A stretch of DNA of 64,000 nucleotides from an uncultured Bacteroidales bacterium (GTDB lineage: Bacteria; Bacteroidota; Bacteroidia; Bacteroidales; P3), in NCBI GenBank assembly GCA_946183915.1, contig CAMHDJ010000008.1:1-64000 (forward strand). Direction: 5' to 3'. The notes under the pieces are model-generated. The model made no database searches. It had not been told where the DNA came from and worked only from the letters and a program-made list of their open reading frames with translations. This document shows positions 26,848-36,300 of the stretch, piece after piece (within the stretch, counting starts at the first letter, position 1; each line of letters opens with the position of its first letter). The position numbers and the translations under genes were made by a program.

Positions 26848-27342
26848 CTACTGTTCAAAGGGAACGTCGGAGTCGACGAGGTGGGCTATTTCGGACGGCG
26901 TATAGCCGCGCGAAGCGAGGAAGGCGGCCAAACGGCGGCGGCTATCGGGCGTAAATTCGCCTCCGAGCTGGCGCAGCTTCTTGGCGGCTTCGTCGTTCAT
27001 AATGCTGAAATAGGTCTCGTCGTCGACCTGAGCCATGCCGGCTTCGATGGCCTCTTTGGGCAGGTGCTTGGCGCGGAGCTGGTAGAGCACCTTTTGGCGT
27101 CCCCAGCGCTGCCCGATGAGTTTTCCGCGGCAGTAGGCGATGGCATAACGAGTGTCATTGATGTAGTCGTCGGCACGCAGACGGAGAATAATGGCATCGA
27201 GGTCGGCAGCCGGGGCTCCCCAGGAGATAAGCTTCTGGCGCACACCCGTTTCGCACTGCTCCGAATGGGCGCAGTAGCGACGGGCGCGGTCGAGGAAAGC
27301 CCGTGCGGATTCGGAGAGGGAGACGTTGGTTTTCGATGCCAT
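26848..27342 (-). CDS. recX: RecX family regulatory protein
   Basis: 164 residues, three-helix repeats typical of RecX: RARRYCAHSEQCETGVRQKL, then GAPAADLDAIILRLRADDYINDTRYAIAYCRGK, and QRWGRQKVLYQLRAKHLPKE. RecX binds RecA filaments and limits their extension. recA is not adjacent. Divergent from the GT5 operon, with a 147-bp shared promoter region. Confidence 0.9.
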   Translation of the reverse strand: MASKTNVSLSESARAFLDRARRYCAHSEQCETGVRQKLISWGAPAADLDAIILRLRADDYINDTRYAIAYCRGKLIGQRWGRQKVLYQLRAKHLPKEAIEAGMAQVDDETYFSIMNDEAAKKLRQLGGEFTPDSRRRLAAFLASRGYTPSEIAHLVDSDVPFEQ

Positions 27343-27363
27343 GCCACGCTACATTTGAAAGTG

Positions 27364-27371
27364 CAAAAGTA
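27364..27371 (-). promoter_or_regulatory. -7 element of recX
   Basis: On the minus strand TACTTTTG followed by CAC, 21 nt before the recX ATG. The -33 region is A/T-rich without a clean TTTG. Confidence 0.55.
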
Positions 27372-27431
27372 CAAACTTTTTCGGACATGGAAAAATAAAA
27401 TCGCAAAGAGAGTGGAGAGTAGAAGATTTTT

Positions 27432-27462
27432 TTTGCCATGTCAGGATTTTTTTGTATTTTTG
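27432..27462 (+). promoter_or_regulatory. promoter of the GT5-DUF4270-MORN-maf operon
   Basis: TTTG (27432-27435), 19 bp, TATTTTTG (27455-27462). The leader before the ATG at 27490 is about 20 nt. Confidence 0.8.
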
Positions 27463-27489
27463 CATTTGGACAATATATATACATAGCTT

Positions 27490-28311
27490 ATGGCTAAAGG
27501 AAGAATACTGTTTGTCAGTCAGGAAATTATGCCGTTTTCGGACGAGAGTGAGCTTTCGTCGCTGTGCCGTTATCTGCCAGCCAAAACGCAAGAAATGGGT
27601 CGCGAGATCAGGGTATTCATGCCCAAATTCGGCGCCGTCAGCGAACGGAAGCACCAGCTGCACGAGGTGATCCGGCTGAGCGGGATGAACCTGATCGTGA
27701 ACAACTGCGACCATCAGTTGATCATCAAGGTGGGTTCGATACCGACAGCGCGCATGCAGGTCTACTTCATCGACAACGAGGAGTACTTCATGGGGCGCCC
27801 GAACGCGGTGCAAGAGGACGGGACGCTGAGCAACGACAGCGACGAACAGTTGCTCTTCTTCGGCCGTGGCACGCTCGAGGCCGTGCGCAAACTGGCCTGG
27901 CAACCACACCTGATCAACTTCTGCGGATGGTTTACCTCAATGGTGCCGTTCTACATGCGCCGCATCAACAAGGAAAACGCCTTCTTCAGTGGCACCAAGC
28001 TGGTCATCACCCTGATGGACGACAGCTTCAAAGGCACGATCGGCGGCGACCTGGAACGCAAGATGAAGGCCGACAACGCCACGGCCAAGGACCTGCGGCT
28101 CTATGGCGATACAACCTACATGGGGCTGATGAAATCGGCCATCACCTATTCGCAAGGCGTCATCGTAGGGTCGCCCAACGCCAACCCTGAGCTGGTGGCC
28201 TTCGCCAAGGAGAACAAGCGCAATGTGCTCGACTACATCGAAGACCGCGACGAATTCTACAACCGCATCAACAAATTCTACGACTCTATCATTGGAAAGA
28301 TTGAGAACTGA
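27490..28311 (+). CDS. GT5-like protein, N-terminal glycogen/starch synthase domain only
   Basis: 273 residues matching only the N-terminal Rossmann half of GT5 glycogen synthases: GRILFVSQEIMPFSDESEL, IRVFMPKFGAVSERKHQLHEV, VYFIDNEEYF, PHLINFCGWFTSMVPFY. The C-terminal nucleotide-sugar-binding half is missing; the end is a short helical tail. The ADP-glucose-contacting KxGG/KVGG-type motif near the N-terminus is not seen. Catalysis as a glycogen synthase is therefore doubtful. Such short proteins recur in Bacteroidales, next to DUF4270 genes as here. First gene of an operon, 1 nt from the next gene. Confidence 0.8.
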   Translation: MAKGRILFVSQEIMPFSDESELSSLCRYLPAKTQEMGREIRVFMPKFGAVSERKHQLHEVIRLSGMNLIVNNCDHQLIIKVGSIPTARMQVYFIDNEEYFMGRPNAVQEDGTLSNDSDEQLLFFGRGTLEAVRKLAWQPHLINFCGWFTSMVPFYMRRINKENAFFSGTKLVITLMDDSFKGTIGGDLERKMKADNATAKDLRLYGDTTYMGLMKSAITYSQGVIVGSPNANPELVAFAKENKRNVLDYIEDRDEFYNRINKFYDSIIGKIEN

Positions 28312-28312
28312 C

Positions 28313-29563
28313 ATGAAGAAAAGACCCCTGCCCCTGCTGCCGACGCTGTCGGCGCTGCTTCTGCTCTGCCTTTTGCCCGTGGGATGTACCGACGAAGAGT
28401 CGGCCCTCGGCATCAATCTGGTGGACGACAACACCCTCTATAATGGTCAAACGGCCACCCTGACAGCCGACCGCGCCTTGAGTGTGCGCGACGACTCGCT
28501 GGTCACGTCGAACTACGAATACGGCATCATCGGTAACTACAGTGACCCTATCTTTGGTCACGTCTCGTCGACGCTCTACACCCAGATCGCCCTGGCCGAA
28601 AACACAAGCAGCATCAACTTGACGAACAACACCATCGACTCGGTGGTTCTCACCCTCGTCAAGAGCAGCCTCTACCCCGACACGACGGCCACCTACCGCT
28701 TCCACTTCGAGGTAATGCAGTTGGCCGAACCCCTGCTGAGCGACACCAACTACTACAGCACCGACTCCATCGCTGTAGCTCCCGGCACGAAATACTTTGA
28801 CAGCGTCATCACCGTAGGCCCGACCGACACGGTGTTGCGGCTGAAACTGGACAACTCGATCCAGTCGATCCTGAGCCAAGCCGGCTCGGCCGAAGAGTTC
28901 ATCAATGCCACCAAAGGCCTGCGCATCCGCATAACCGATGCCGGCGACGAAGGTTTGCTCGGCATCAACTTCCAGGCCAACAAGACCTGCCTGACAGTCT
29001 ACCACCACTACGACACGCTGCAGGCTGTCTACACCTTCCTGATGGGCACCAGCACGGCCCACTTCACCCACATAGAACATGACTTCACGGGGTGCGTCAC
29101 CGGCGGGGCCGACACCCTGGACGGCAGCTCGACGCTCTACATGCAGCCCCTCGGAGGCTACAACATCCTGGTGAGTTTCGACAGTGCCATCCGCAGCTTT
29201 GCCGCCGACCATCCGACAGCCACCATCCATCACGCGGAGTTGCTGATGCCGGTGGCCGCGAGTGCCCCCGCTTTCAAACCCGAGCGCATCCTGGCCCTCA
29301 AGAAGATCGTGAACGGGAACGATGCCTATGTCAACGACCTGCTCGACCCCTATACACTGGGTGGTTTCGACGGCAAGTACGACGAGCAGCGAGGCTGCTA
29401 CCGCCTGCGGCTGACGCAGCACGTGCAAGGCATGCTCCGCGACGGCTACGACCCCGGCACCCTGATGGTGCTTTACGCCCGCCGAAGCAACGCCCAAACC
29501 ACCATCATCAACGGCCCGGCGGCGACCGACCCCCTACGTATTGAAATCACTTACAGCGAATAG
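28313..29563 (+). CDS. DUF4270 lipoprotein
   Basis: 416 residues from the ATG at 28313. The signal peptide ends in LLPVGC with lipobox Cys25. The mature start CTDEESALGINLVDDN, then DSLVTSNYEYGIIGNYSDPIFGHVSSTLYTQIAL and a beta-rich body, fits DUF4270, a family of Bacteroidota lipoproteins of unknown role. The start codon lies 1 nt after the GT5 stop, so translation is probably coupled. Confidence 0.85.
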   Translation: MKKRPLPLLPTLSALLLLCLLPVGCTDEESALGINLVDDNTLYNGQTATLTADRALSVRDDSLVTSNYEYGIIGNYSDPIFGHVSSTLYTQIALAENTSSINLTNNTIDSVVLTLVKSSLYPDTTATYRFHFEVMQLAEPLLSDTNYYSTDSIAVAPGTKYFDSVITVGPTDTVLRLKLDNSIQSILSQAGSAEEFINATKGLRIRITDAGDEGLLGINFQANKTCLTVYHHYDTLQAVYTFLMGTSTAHFTHIEHDFTGCVTGGADTLDGSSTLYMQPLGGYNILVSFDSAIRSFAADHPTATIHHAELLMPVAASAPAFKPERILALKKIVNGNDAYVNDLLDPYTLGGFDGKYDEQRGCYRLRLTQHVQGMLRDGYDPGTLMVLYARRSNAQTTIINGPAATDPLRIEITYSE

Positions 29564-29569
29564 CATCCC

Positions 29570-30712
29570 ATGAACAAACTGTTTATCACGGCGGCGACAG
29601 CCCTGATGTTGCCCGTACTGCTGAATGCGCAGACGCGCTACGAGAAGACCTACAGCGACAGCAAGCAACTTTCGGTCGAGGGTACCCTCAACGACGAGGG
29701 CAAACGCACCGGCAACTGGACGTGGTGGTTCCCCAACGGCCAGATGTCGCAGCAAGGCAGCTACGTCAACGGCAAGAAGTCCGGCACGTGGACCCTCTAC
29801 TACGAGGACGGCAGCCGCATGGCCGAAGAGTGCCACGGCACGGGCATCACCCGCTCGTGGTTCCGCAACGGCGACCTGAAGAGCGAGGTGAACGTCGAGA
29901 ACGGCAAGCGCACCGGCCTCTACCGCTCGTGGTACGACAACGGCCAGGTCGAAGAAGAGATCACCTACGTCAACGGGAGCCGCGAAGGCGAGACCAAGCA
30001 ATGGCACCGCAACGGCACCCTGAAATTCCAGGGCACCTACCAGCGCAACGAACTTCAGGGCAACGCCACCTGGTGGCTCGCCAACGGCAAGACCGACATG
30101 GAGGGCACCCTCAAGGACGGCAACCGCGAGGGCCAGTGGCGCTACTACTGGCGCACCAACGGCCGTCTGGGCATCGAAGGCTCGTTCAGCCAAGACAAAG
30201 AGACCGGCACGTGGACCTACTACTACGAGACCGGCGAGCGCTGGCGCCAAGGCATCTACCGCAACGGCAAGCGTGAAGGGGTGTGGACCACCTGGTACGA
30301 AAGTGGCAAGAAACTGCACGAGGGCAGCTACATCAACGACATGGAAGAGGGAGAGTGGACGGCTTGGTACGAAGACGGAGCGGTCGACTACCAGGGATCC
30401 TTCAGCGGCGGACAGAAAGACGGCGAGTGGCGCGGCCTCTACGACGACGGCTCGGTGCGGTACATCATGCACTACAACGCTGACGAACGCGACGGCGAGG
30501 AGGTGCGCTACTACCCCAACGGCCAGATAGAGCTGCGGCAGAACTACGCCGACGGCGTCCTCAACGGCAAGTACGAGCGCTACAACGAGGCCGGCGGACT
30601 GGTGGAGAAAGGCCAGTTTGTCGCCGGCGAGAAGGACGGCAAGTGGGTGTGGTACGACAACGGCAAGGAGGCCTACAAGGCCAAATTCAAGGCTGGCCAG
30701 CAGGTGAAATGA
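29570..30712 (+). CDS. secreted MORN-like repeat protein
   Basis: 380 residues. The signal peptide ends near residue 20 (LLNAQ). The rest consists of about 14 repeats of roughly 23 residues of the kind GKRTGNWTWWFPNGQMSQQGSY, i.e. MORN_2/YwqK-type repeats. These form an extended beta structure, usually at the cell envelope. No catalytic residues are visible. It starts 6 nt after the DUF4270 stop and its own stop overlaps the maf start (ATGA). Some related proteins are labelled as antitoxins in databases, but nothing here supports that. Confidence 0.88.
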   Translation: MNKLFITAATALMLPVLLNAQTRYEKTYSDSKQLSVEGTLNDEGKRTGNWTWWFPNGQMSQQGSYVNGKKSGTWTLYYEDGSRMAEECHGTGITRSWFRNGDLKSEVNVENGKRTGLYRSWYDNGQVEEEITYVNGSREGETKQWHRNGTLKFQGTYQRNELQGNATWWLANGKTDMEGTLKDGNREGQWRYYWRTNGRLGIEGSFSQDKETGTWTYYYETGERWRQGIYRNGKREGVWTTWYESGKKLHEGSYINDMEEGEWTAWYEDGAVDYQGSFSGGQKDGEWRGLYDDGSVRYIMHYNADERDGEEVRYYPNGQIELRQNYADGVLNGKYERYNEAGGLVEKGQFVAGEKDGKWVWYDNGKEAYKAKFKAGQQVK

Positions 30713-31293
30713 GACTGCTGCTGGCTTCCCAATCGCCCCGCCGGCAGGAACTGCTTGCCAAGCTGGGCTTCCCAATGGAAATAGTGAGAATCTCTGTCGA
30801 CGAGCACGTCAGCCCCGAAGTGCCTGCCGACCGTGTGGCCGAGCATCTTGCCCGCCGCAAGGCGCTGACAGGCTATCCCGTCGCCCACCTGGCCGACGAC
30901 GAGGTGCTGGTGACCGCCGACACCGTGGTGGTACTGGACGGCCGCGTGCTCGGCAAACCTGCCACGCGCGAAGAGGCCTCGGCCATGCTCCATAGCCTCA
31001 GCGGACGCTGCCACGAGGTATACACCGGCGTGGGGCTCACCACACGCCGTGAAAGCTGCCGCTCCTTCACCGAACGCACCATCGTGCACTTCCGACCCCT
31101 CACCGACAGGGAAATCAACTACTACATCGACCACTACCGCCCCTACGACAAGGCGGGGGCCTACGGCATACAGGAGTGGATCGGCATGGTGGGCATCAGC
31201 GCCATCGAAGGCTGCTACTACAACGTCATGGGTCTCCCCCTGGCGCGGCTGTTCGCTGCACTGAAAGAAATCGAGATGCCCCCCACGACCTAA
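30709..31293 (+). CDS. maf: Maf-family nucleoside triphosphate pyrophosphatase
   Basis: 194 residues. Nearly the complete Maf signature is present: ASQSPRRQELL with SPRR at 9-12, ADTVVVLDGRVLGKP, GRCHEVYTGV, and DKAGAYGIQ. The QSPRR and AGAYGIQ pattern fits the dTTP/UTP pyrophosphatase (YhdE-like) branch, which removes non-canonical nucleotides. Last gene of its operon, overlapping the MORN gene by 4 nt. Confidence 0.93.
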   Translation: MRLLLASQSPRRQELLAKLGFPMEIVRISVDEHVSPEVPADRVAEHLARRKALTGYPVAHLADDEVLVTADTVVVLDGRVLGKPATREEASAMLHSLSGRCHEVYTGVGLTTRRESCRSFTERTIVHFRPLTDREINYYIDHYRPYDKAGAYGIQEWIGMVGISAIEGCYYNVMGLPLARLFAALKEIEMPPTT

Positions 31294-31326
31294 CCCAACC
31301 ACGAGAATCTTCACCCCTTCCCCTCT

Positions 31327-31436
31327 GCATCATCTCTGCATCCCCTCTGCATCATCTCTGCATCAACTAGGCATCATCCAGGCATCATCTAGGCATCATC
31401 CAGGCATCATCTAGGCATCATCTAGGCATCATCTAG
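31327..31436. repeat. 11-bp tandem repeat array, 10 units
   Basis: Ten consecutive 11-mers without gaps: the first four are GCATCATCTCT-like, the next six alternate GCATCATCCAG and GCATCATCTAG. A decayed unit (GCATAAATGCC) follows. The array lies between the maf stop and the recQ stop (convergent genes). It has no coding frame and no hairpin. Confidence 0.92.
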
Positions 31437-31485
31437 GCATAAATGCCTCCCGGATGCATACTTCATCGTGGGTTGAACCAAGGTA

Positions 31486-33378
31486 TCAACGGCGAGTGCC
31501 GGCAGCCAGGTAGAGGTTGTCGTCGAGGTAGAGGGATCCCTCGTCGAGCATCTGTCGCAGGAGGGCACGCACATCCTTCAGTCCACGCGCTTCGAGCCTG
31601 GCCACCAAGTCGTTGACAGCATACCTCTCCCCCGCCCCGAAACAGGCGAGCACGTCGGCTTCCTTGGCTTCCGTCCGTTGTGCATCCCTGCAGACATCGC
31701 AGCGTCCGCAGTCGGATGTCGTCTCCCCGAAGTAGGCCAACAGCTGGCGCACGCGGCATGTCGTGTCGTTGGCCACGTAGGTCTCGACGGCCTCCAGCCT
31801 GCGCTGGGCGGCCGATTTCAGCTGGTCGTAGTTCTGCTCGTTCAGCCGAATGTTCCGCTCGTCGATGCGCTCCATGAGGAAAACGATCTGCGGCTTTGTC
31901 GGGCGCGGGTGGTACTCCACGATGTGCATCTCGTGCATCTGGGTCAGCATGCGCACCACGTCGGACGTATCCATCAGGCAGCGCGAGGCCACCTTCGACT
32001 CGTCGACCGCGGTGGCTTCCATGAAGAGCCCCGGATAGAGCCGCACCAGGGCCTGGAGCAGGTTGCCCAGCACGGCATGGTCTACCTGGAACCGATAGAG
32101 CTCGTCGCGGGCCACGGGGATGAAGAGCGTCGAGGTGCTGTCCTCCCGGTCAGGCAGGGCTATCAAACCCTCGCGCTCAAGGTGTTGGCAGGCGCTGAAG
32201 AACTCGCGCACCTTAAGATTGTAGGTCGAGCAGACGGCCTCCACATCGAAGTCGAAACGGCTGTCGGCGCCGCTGCCCATCGGCAGCTTGTAGTAGTTGC
32301 AGAGGGCCCTGTAAGCGTTGCGGATGTACTTGAGCGAGGGGAAGTCCACCCCGAAGTCGTGCCGCAACTTGCTGAGGTCGGCCGGCTCGCAGAGCATCAT
32401 CACCTCGGCCGGGCTACCGTCGCGGCCGGCACGCCCCGCCTCTTGGAAGTAGGCCTCCAGCGAATTGGGGATGTCAAGGTGGATCACAAAGCGCACGTCG
32501 GGTTTGTCGACCCCCATGCCGAAAGCATTGGTGGCCACCATCACCTGGCAGCGCCCCTCCATCCACCGCTGCTGACGCTGGTCGCGCTCGGCCGTAGTGA
32601 GGCCCGCATGGTAGAAGGTCGCCTCCCTGCCGTTGGCGGTCAAGAGCTGCGCCACCTCCTGCGTCTGGCGACGGCTGCGGACATAGATGATGCCACACCC
32701 GTCCAGACGAGGCATCAACCGCAGCAGTTCGCGCCGTTTGTCACCACAATGCTTCACGCTGTAGGCCAGGTTAGGCCGTAAAAAACTGGTCTGGAAAGTG
32801 CGACAATCCCGCATCAGCAGTAGCCGGCGTATGTCGTCCTGCACCGCAGCTGTGGCCGTCGCCGTGAGGGCAATCAGCGGGACCTCGGGATGATACTGCC
32901 GCACATCGGCTATCTGCAGGTACGGCGGCCGGAAGTCATAGCCCCACTGCGAGATGCAGTGAGCCTCGTCGACCGCAATCAGGGCCACCTTCATGCGGCG
33001 GAAATGCTCGACGAAACGCCGCTGACGCAGCCGCTCAGGCGAAACATAAAGGAACTTCAAACTGCCCGCCATGGCATTGTAGAGCACGGCAGTCGTCTCG
33101 TTGGGGCTCATGCCGGCCACCAGACATGCGGCCTTGAGATGGCGATTGTTGAGCTGCTGCACCTGGTCTTTCATGAGGGCCACCAGCGGAGAGACCACCA
33201 GACAGACCCCTTCGCGCAGCAGGGCCGGCAACTGATAGCAGAGTGACTTGCCGCCACCCGTGGGCAAAAGAGCCAGCGTATCGTGCCCTTGACTGACGGA
33301 GTCAACGATCTCCTCCTGCTTGGGCCTGAAGCTGTCGTAGCCCCAGTACCGCTTCAGGAGGGCGTATTTGTCTGGCAT
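31486..33378 (-). CDS. recQ: RecQ family ATP-dependent DNA helicase
   Basis: 630 residues from the ATG at 33378. Superfamily 2 helicase: GGGKS at 41-45, DEAH at 137-140 (followed by CISQWGYDFRP), motif V/VI AFGMGVDKPDVRFVIH and QEAGRAGRDG. The RecQ zinc-binding site is CRVRQLLAYFGE...CGRCDVC. The C-terminal part (about 550-630) is a winged-helix remnant; a clear HRDC domain is not seen. 3'-5' unwinding in recombination and fork repair. It starts 5 nt after the upstream secreted-protein gene, so it may be co-transcribed with it. Confidence 0.94.
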   Translation of the reverse strand: MPDKYALLKRYWGYDSFRPKQEEIVDSVSQGHDTLALLPTGGGKSLCYQLPALLREGVCLVVSPLVALMKDQVQQLNNRHLKAACLVAGMSPNETTAVLYNAMAGSLKFLYVSPERLRQRRFVEHFRRMKVALIAVDEAHCISQWGYDFRPPYLQIADVRQYHPEVPLIALTATATAAVQDDIRRLLLMRDCRTFQTSFLRPNLAYSVKHCGDKRRELLRLMPRLDGCGIIYVRSRRQTQEVAQLLTANGREATFYHAGLTTAERDQRQQRWMEGRCQVMVATNAFGMGVDKPDVRFVIHLDIPNSLEAYFQEAGRAGRDGSPAEVMMLCEPADLSKLRHDFGVDFPSLKYIRNAYRALCNYYKLPMGSGADSRFDFDVEAVCSTYNLKVREFFSACQHLEREGLIALPDREDSTSTLFIPVARDELYRFQVDHAVLGNLLQALVRLYPGLFMEATAVDESKVASRCLMDTSDVVRMLTQMHEMHIVEYHPRPTKPQIVFLMERIDERNIRLNEQNYDQLKSAAQRRLEAVETYVANDTTCRVRQLLAYFGETTSDCGRCDVCRDAQRTEAKEADVLACFGAGERYAVNDLVARLEARGLKDVRALLRQMLDEGSLYLDDNLYLAAGTRR

Positions 33379-33383
33379 ACTGG

Positions 33384-36300
33384 CTATCGGATCAACGTAA
33401 CCGTACCCTTGAGCGTGCTCAGGTTGTAGGTGCCGGGCTTGCGGAAACGGCAGATGTACACATAGGCTCCCTGCGGACAGGGGGTACCGTTGAAGGTGCC
33501 GTCCCACTCGAAGTGGCTGTCTTGCGACTCGAAGACCACCTCGCCGCGGCGATTGAAGATGCTGATGTGGAAGTGCTCGTAGGTGTTGATGGAATAGAGG
33601 CGGAACTTCTCGTTCTCATCCTCCGACCCCGGGGTGAAGATGTTGGGGAACCAAGCCGTGTACATGCTCACCGGAATGCTGAAGGGGTATCCGATACGAC
33701 AGCCGAGTTCGTTGGCCGACGTCATGACGACGTAGACCGAGTCGACGTTTGTCGCCTCCTCGAAGGTGTGGGTCACCTCGCGGCCCTCGGCCACCTCGCC
33801 GGCGTCAAAGGTCCAGTAGGTGGCGACGCTGTTGGGCGAATCGTCGCGCATGGTGATCGTCGGGTTCTCCGAGTCGATGATGCTGGGGTTGAGCGTCACC
33901 CGCGGAACGGGATAGGGGTAGACCGTCACCTGGGTGCTGATGGGGCTCGCGTCGCAGATATTGTCGCCCGATCCGCCGTGGCCCACCAGCGTGTAGGTGG
34001 TGTTCACCCGCGGTCTGACCCTTACGACAGCCTGGTTCTCCTGCCCCGCGAGGGTGGTGTCTTCAGGCGAAGCGCTCCAGGTATAGCTCGAGGCGCTGAA
34101 GCCCGAGAGGGTCACCTCGTCGCCCGGGCACACCTTGCCGTCGGCCGGCGAGATCGTCAGTCGCGGCGATACCAGATAGGCGTGGATGCTGTCCCATGCC
34201 ACACAGTTCTGCGGACTCGTCACCCTCACGTAGTAGGTGCACGTATCGGCATAGGGTGTCACCGCCAAGTGGTTGCCCGGCGGGATGTTACCCGTGATGC
34301 TGTTGAGGCTCGTAGACCACTGGTAGGAGCAGCCGTCGACACCAATGGCGTTCACCGTGGCGTCGGTCAGCGTGCCCTGACAGACGATGGTGTCTCCGAT
34401 CACCTGCAGCTCGGGGTGCAGGAAGACACTCAACGTGTCGTAAAGCGTATTCTCACACCAGATGGTATCGCTTGTGTTGAGCGGGTTGACATAGTAGAGA
34501 CCGTTGCGCACCAACAGCTCGACCGGTTCGAGGCCGTGGGTAAACGAGCGGGTCACCTGCCGGTTCTCATCGCCGTAGCCGACCAGCGTGTCGACCAGCG
34601 TCATGTCGCTTTCGGCGGCGGAGTCGCGGAAACGCCACACACGGTAGGTGGAGTTGTTGGTGGTATCGGTGAGGGTCGCCGGATCGTCATCGCAGAGCAC
34701 TCGCTGCGATATGCCGATGCCTCCCACCGGATACGGCAGGGGGCGGATCGGATAGATGGCCTCAGAGTAGCAGGTCGGATCTTCGGACGCGTAGCTGCGC
34801 ACGCGCACCCCTCGCAGACTGCCGCCGTCGAAGTGCATCGAGGCCGAGTCGCCCACAATCATCGAGTCGGAAGGACCAATACATCCGGGGTTGTTGTAGA
34901 AGTACCACTCCGTGGCATTCTCGTCCACACCGTCGGGAGATCCGGGGACATAACTGCTATTTTGCAGAAACACATCGCCGCCACAGATCGACAGCGAGTC
35001 GACCTCCATCGTCGGCTTAATGTTTGTCACCGTGGTGTACAGCGCCGACAAGAAGGGCTTGGCTGGGTCGAGAGCCGACGTCATCTGGCACTTGAAGGTC
35101 TGCTGATTGCCCACTGAATCGGCCGAAGCCGGAATTCCCTGCTGATGAGCCTCGTTGGGACGGTAGGTGACACGGAAGTCATCGGCCTGCACATGGTAGA
35201 TATAGGCCGAATCAGCCTCGGTGCCCACATCGGGCGTCAGCTGGCGGAAAGTGAAGTAGGCAGTGGAATTGGGGTTCGTCAGCGGCAGGTTCAGCGTGTT
35301 GACATTCGACTGACCATACTCGGAGGCATACCACACATAGTTGAGCAGTCCGCGCGGAGCCGACAGCGTGGTGACGTCCTGCGACATACCCGCCGGGCAA
35401 CCACTATTGCTGATCGACATCGGGCGACACTCACCGCAGATGTAGGCGTAGGCGAAGTGCTGCGTCATCGAGCAATCACTCACCATCACCTCGATGCGAA
35501 CATTCTGGAACAGAAGGTTACTCAGGTTGAGCGACACCTTGACCCAGTCCTTGTAGTAGATGCTGCTCGTGGACCCGTAGCCCGTGATCGGGCCATTCAC
35601 CTGGTGCCATCCATTGGTATTGAAATCGGGCTGAAGCACCACAGTACCACCGGATGTCGTAGCCGGAGTCGAGGTAACCATATAGGCCAGCGTGTCATTG
35701 TTGGACTGGCTGGAAGGGTTGGTCGGGCTAGCCTGTACCCACTGGCCAGCCGCATTCTGCTTCATCACGCGGATGATGAACGCCGGGTTGTCGGCAGCCG
35801 GATGGGTGGGCTGTTCCACCACGCAGGCGTAGTAGATGAACATCATAGCATTCGTCGGCTCGACATACATATTGTAGTAAAGCGCCTGTGCGTTGGTGGA
35901 GCCACTGGAACGGCCACAGGCATCGCCGATGCGAATGCTGCGCTCAAGGGTGGTGTTGATGCTGCCCGAGTCGAAGGTATTAAAGTGTGTAGGCACAAAA
36001 GACAAATGATCCAGCGTGCTGGGGTCCTTGTTGACCGGATGACCGGAGGCCTGCGTCGTGTTGGTGTAGATGGCAAACGCCTTGTTGGTGGCAAAGCCTG
36101 TCGGGAATACCGCACAATCGCCGCCCGTATTGGTAGTTGCTGAGCTCAGGGAATTGCCTGAAATGATAGGCTGTGTAGTGCTCCCATTGGAGAAAGAGAT
36201 GTCCGTAAAAGCATTGACAGCGCTGGGCACACCATTACCATTCTTGTAGCCTTGCTGGCCTTGCCACACATAGCCTCCCAACACCATGTTGTTCTGGTCG

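Noticed and set aside
29570-30712. Toxin-antitoxin module
   Set aside because: MORN/YwqK-like repeats sometimes carry that label, but there is a signal peptide, no toxin gene, and operon context with maf.
31327-31436. CRISPR array
   Set aside because: Units are 11 bp with no spacers, and no cas genes are nearby.
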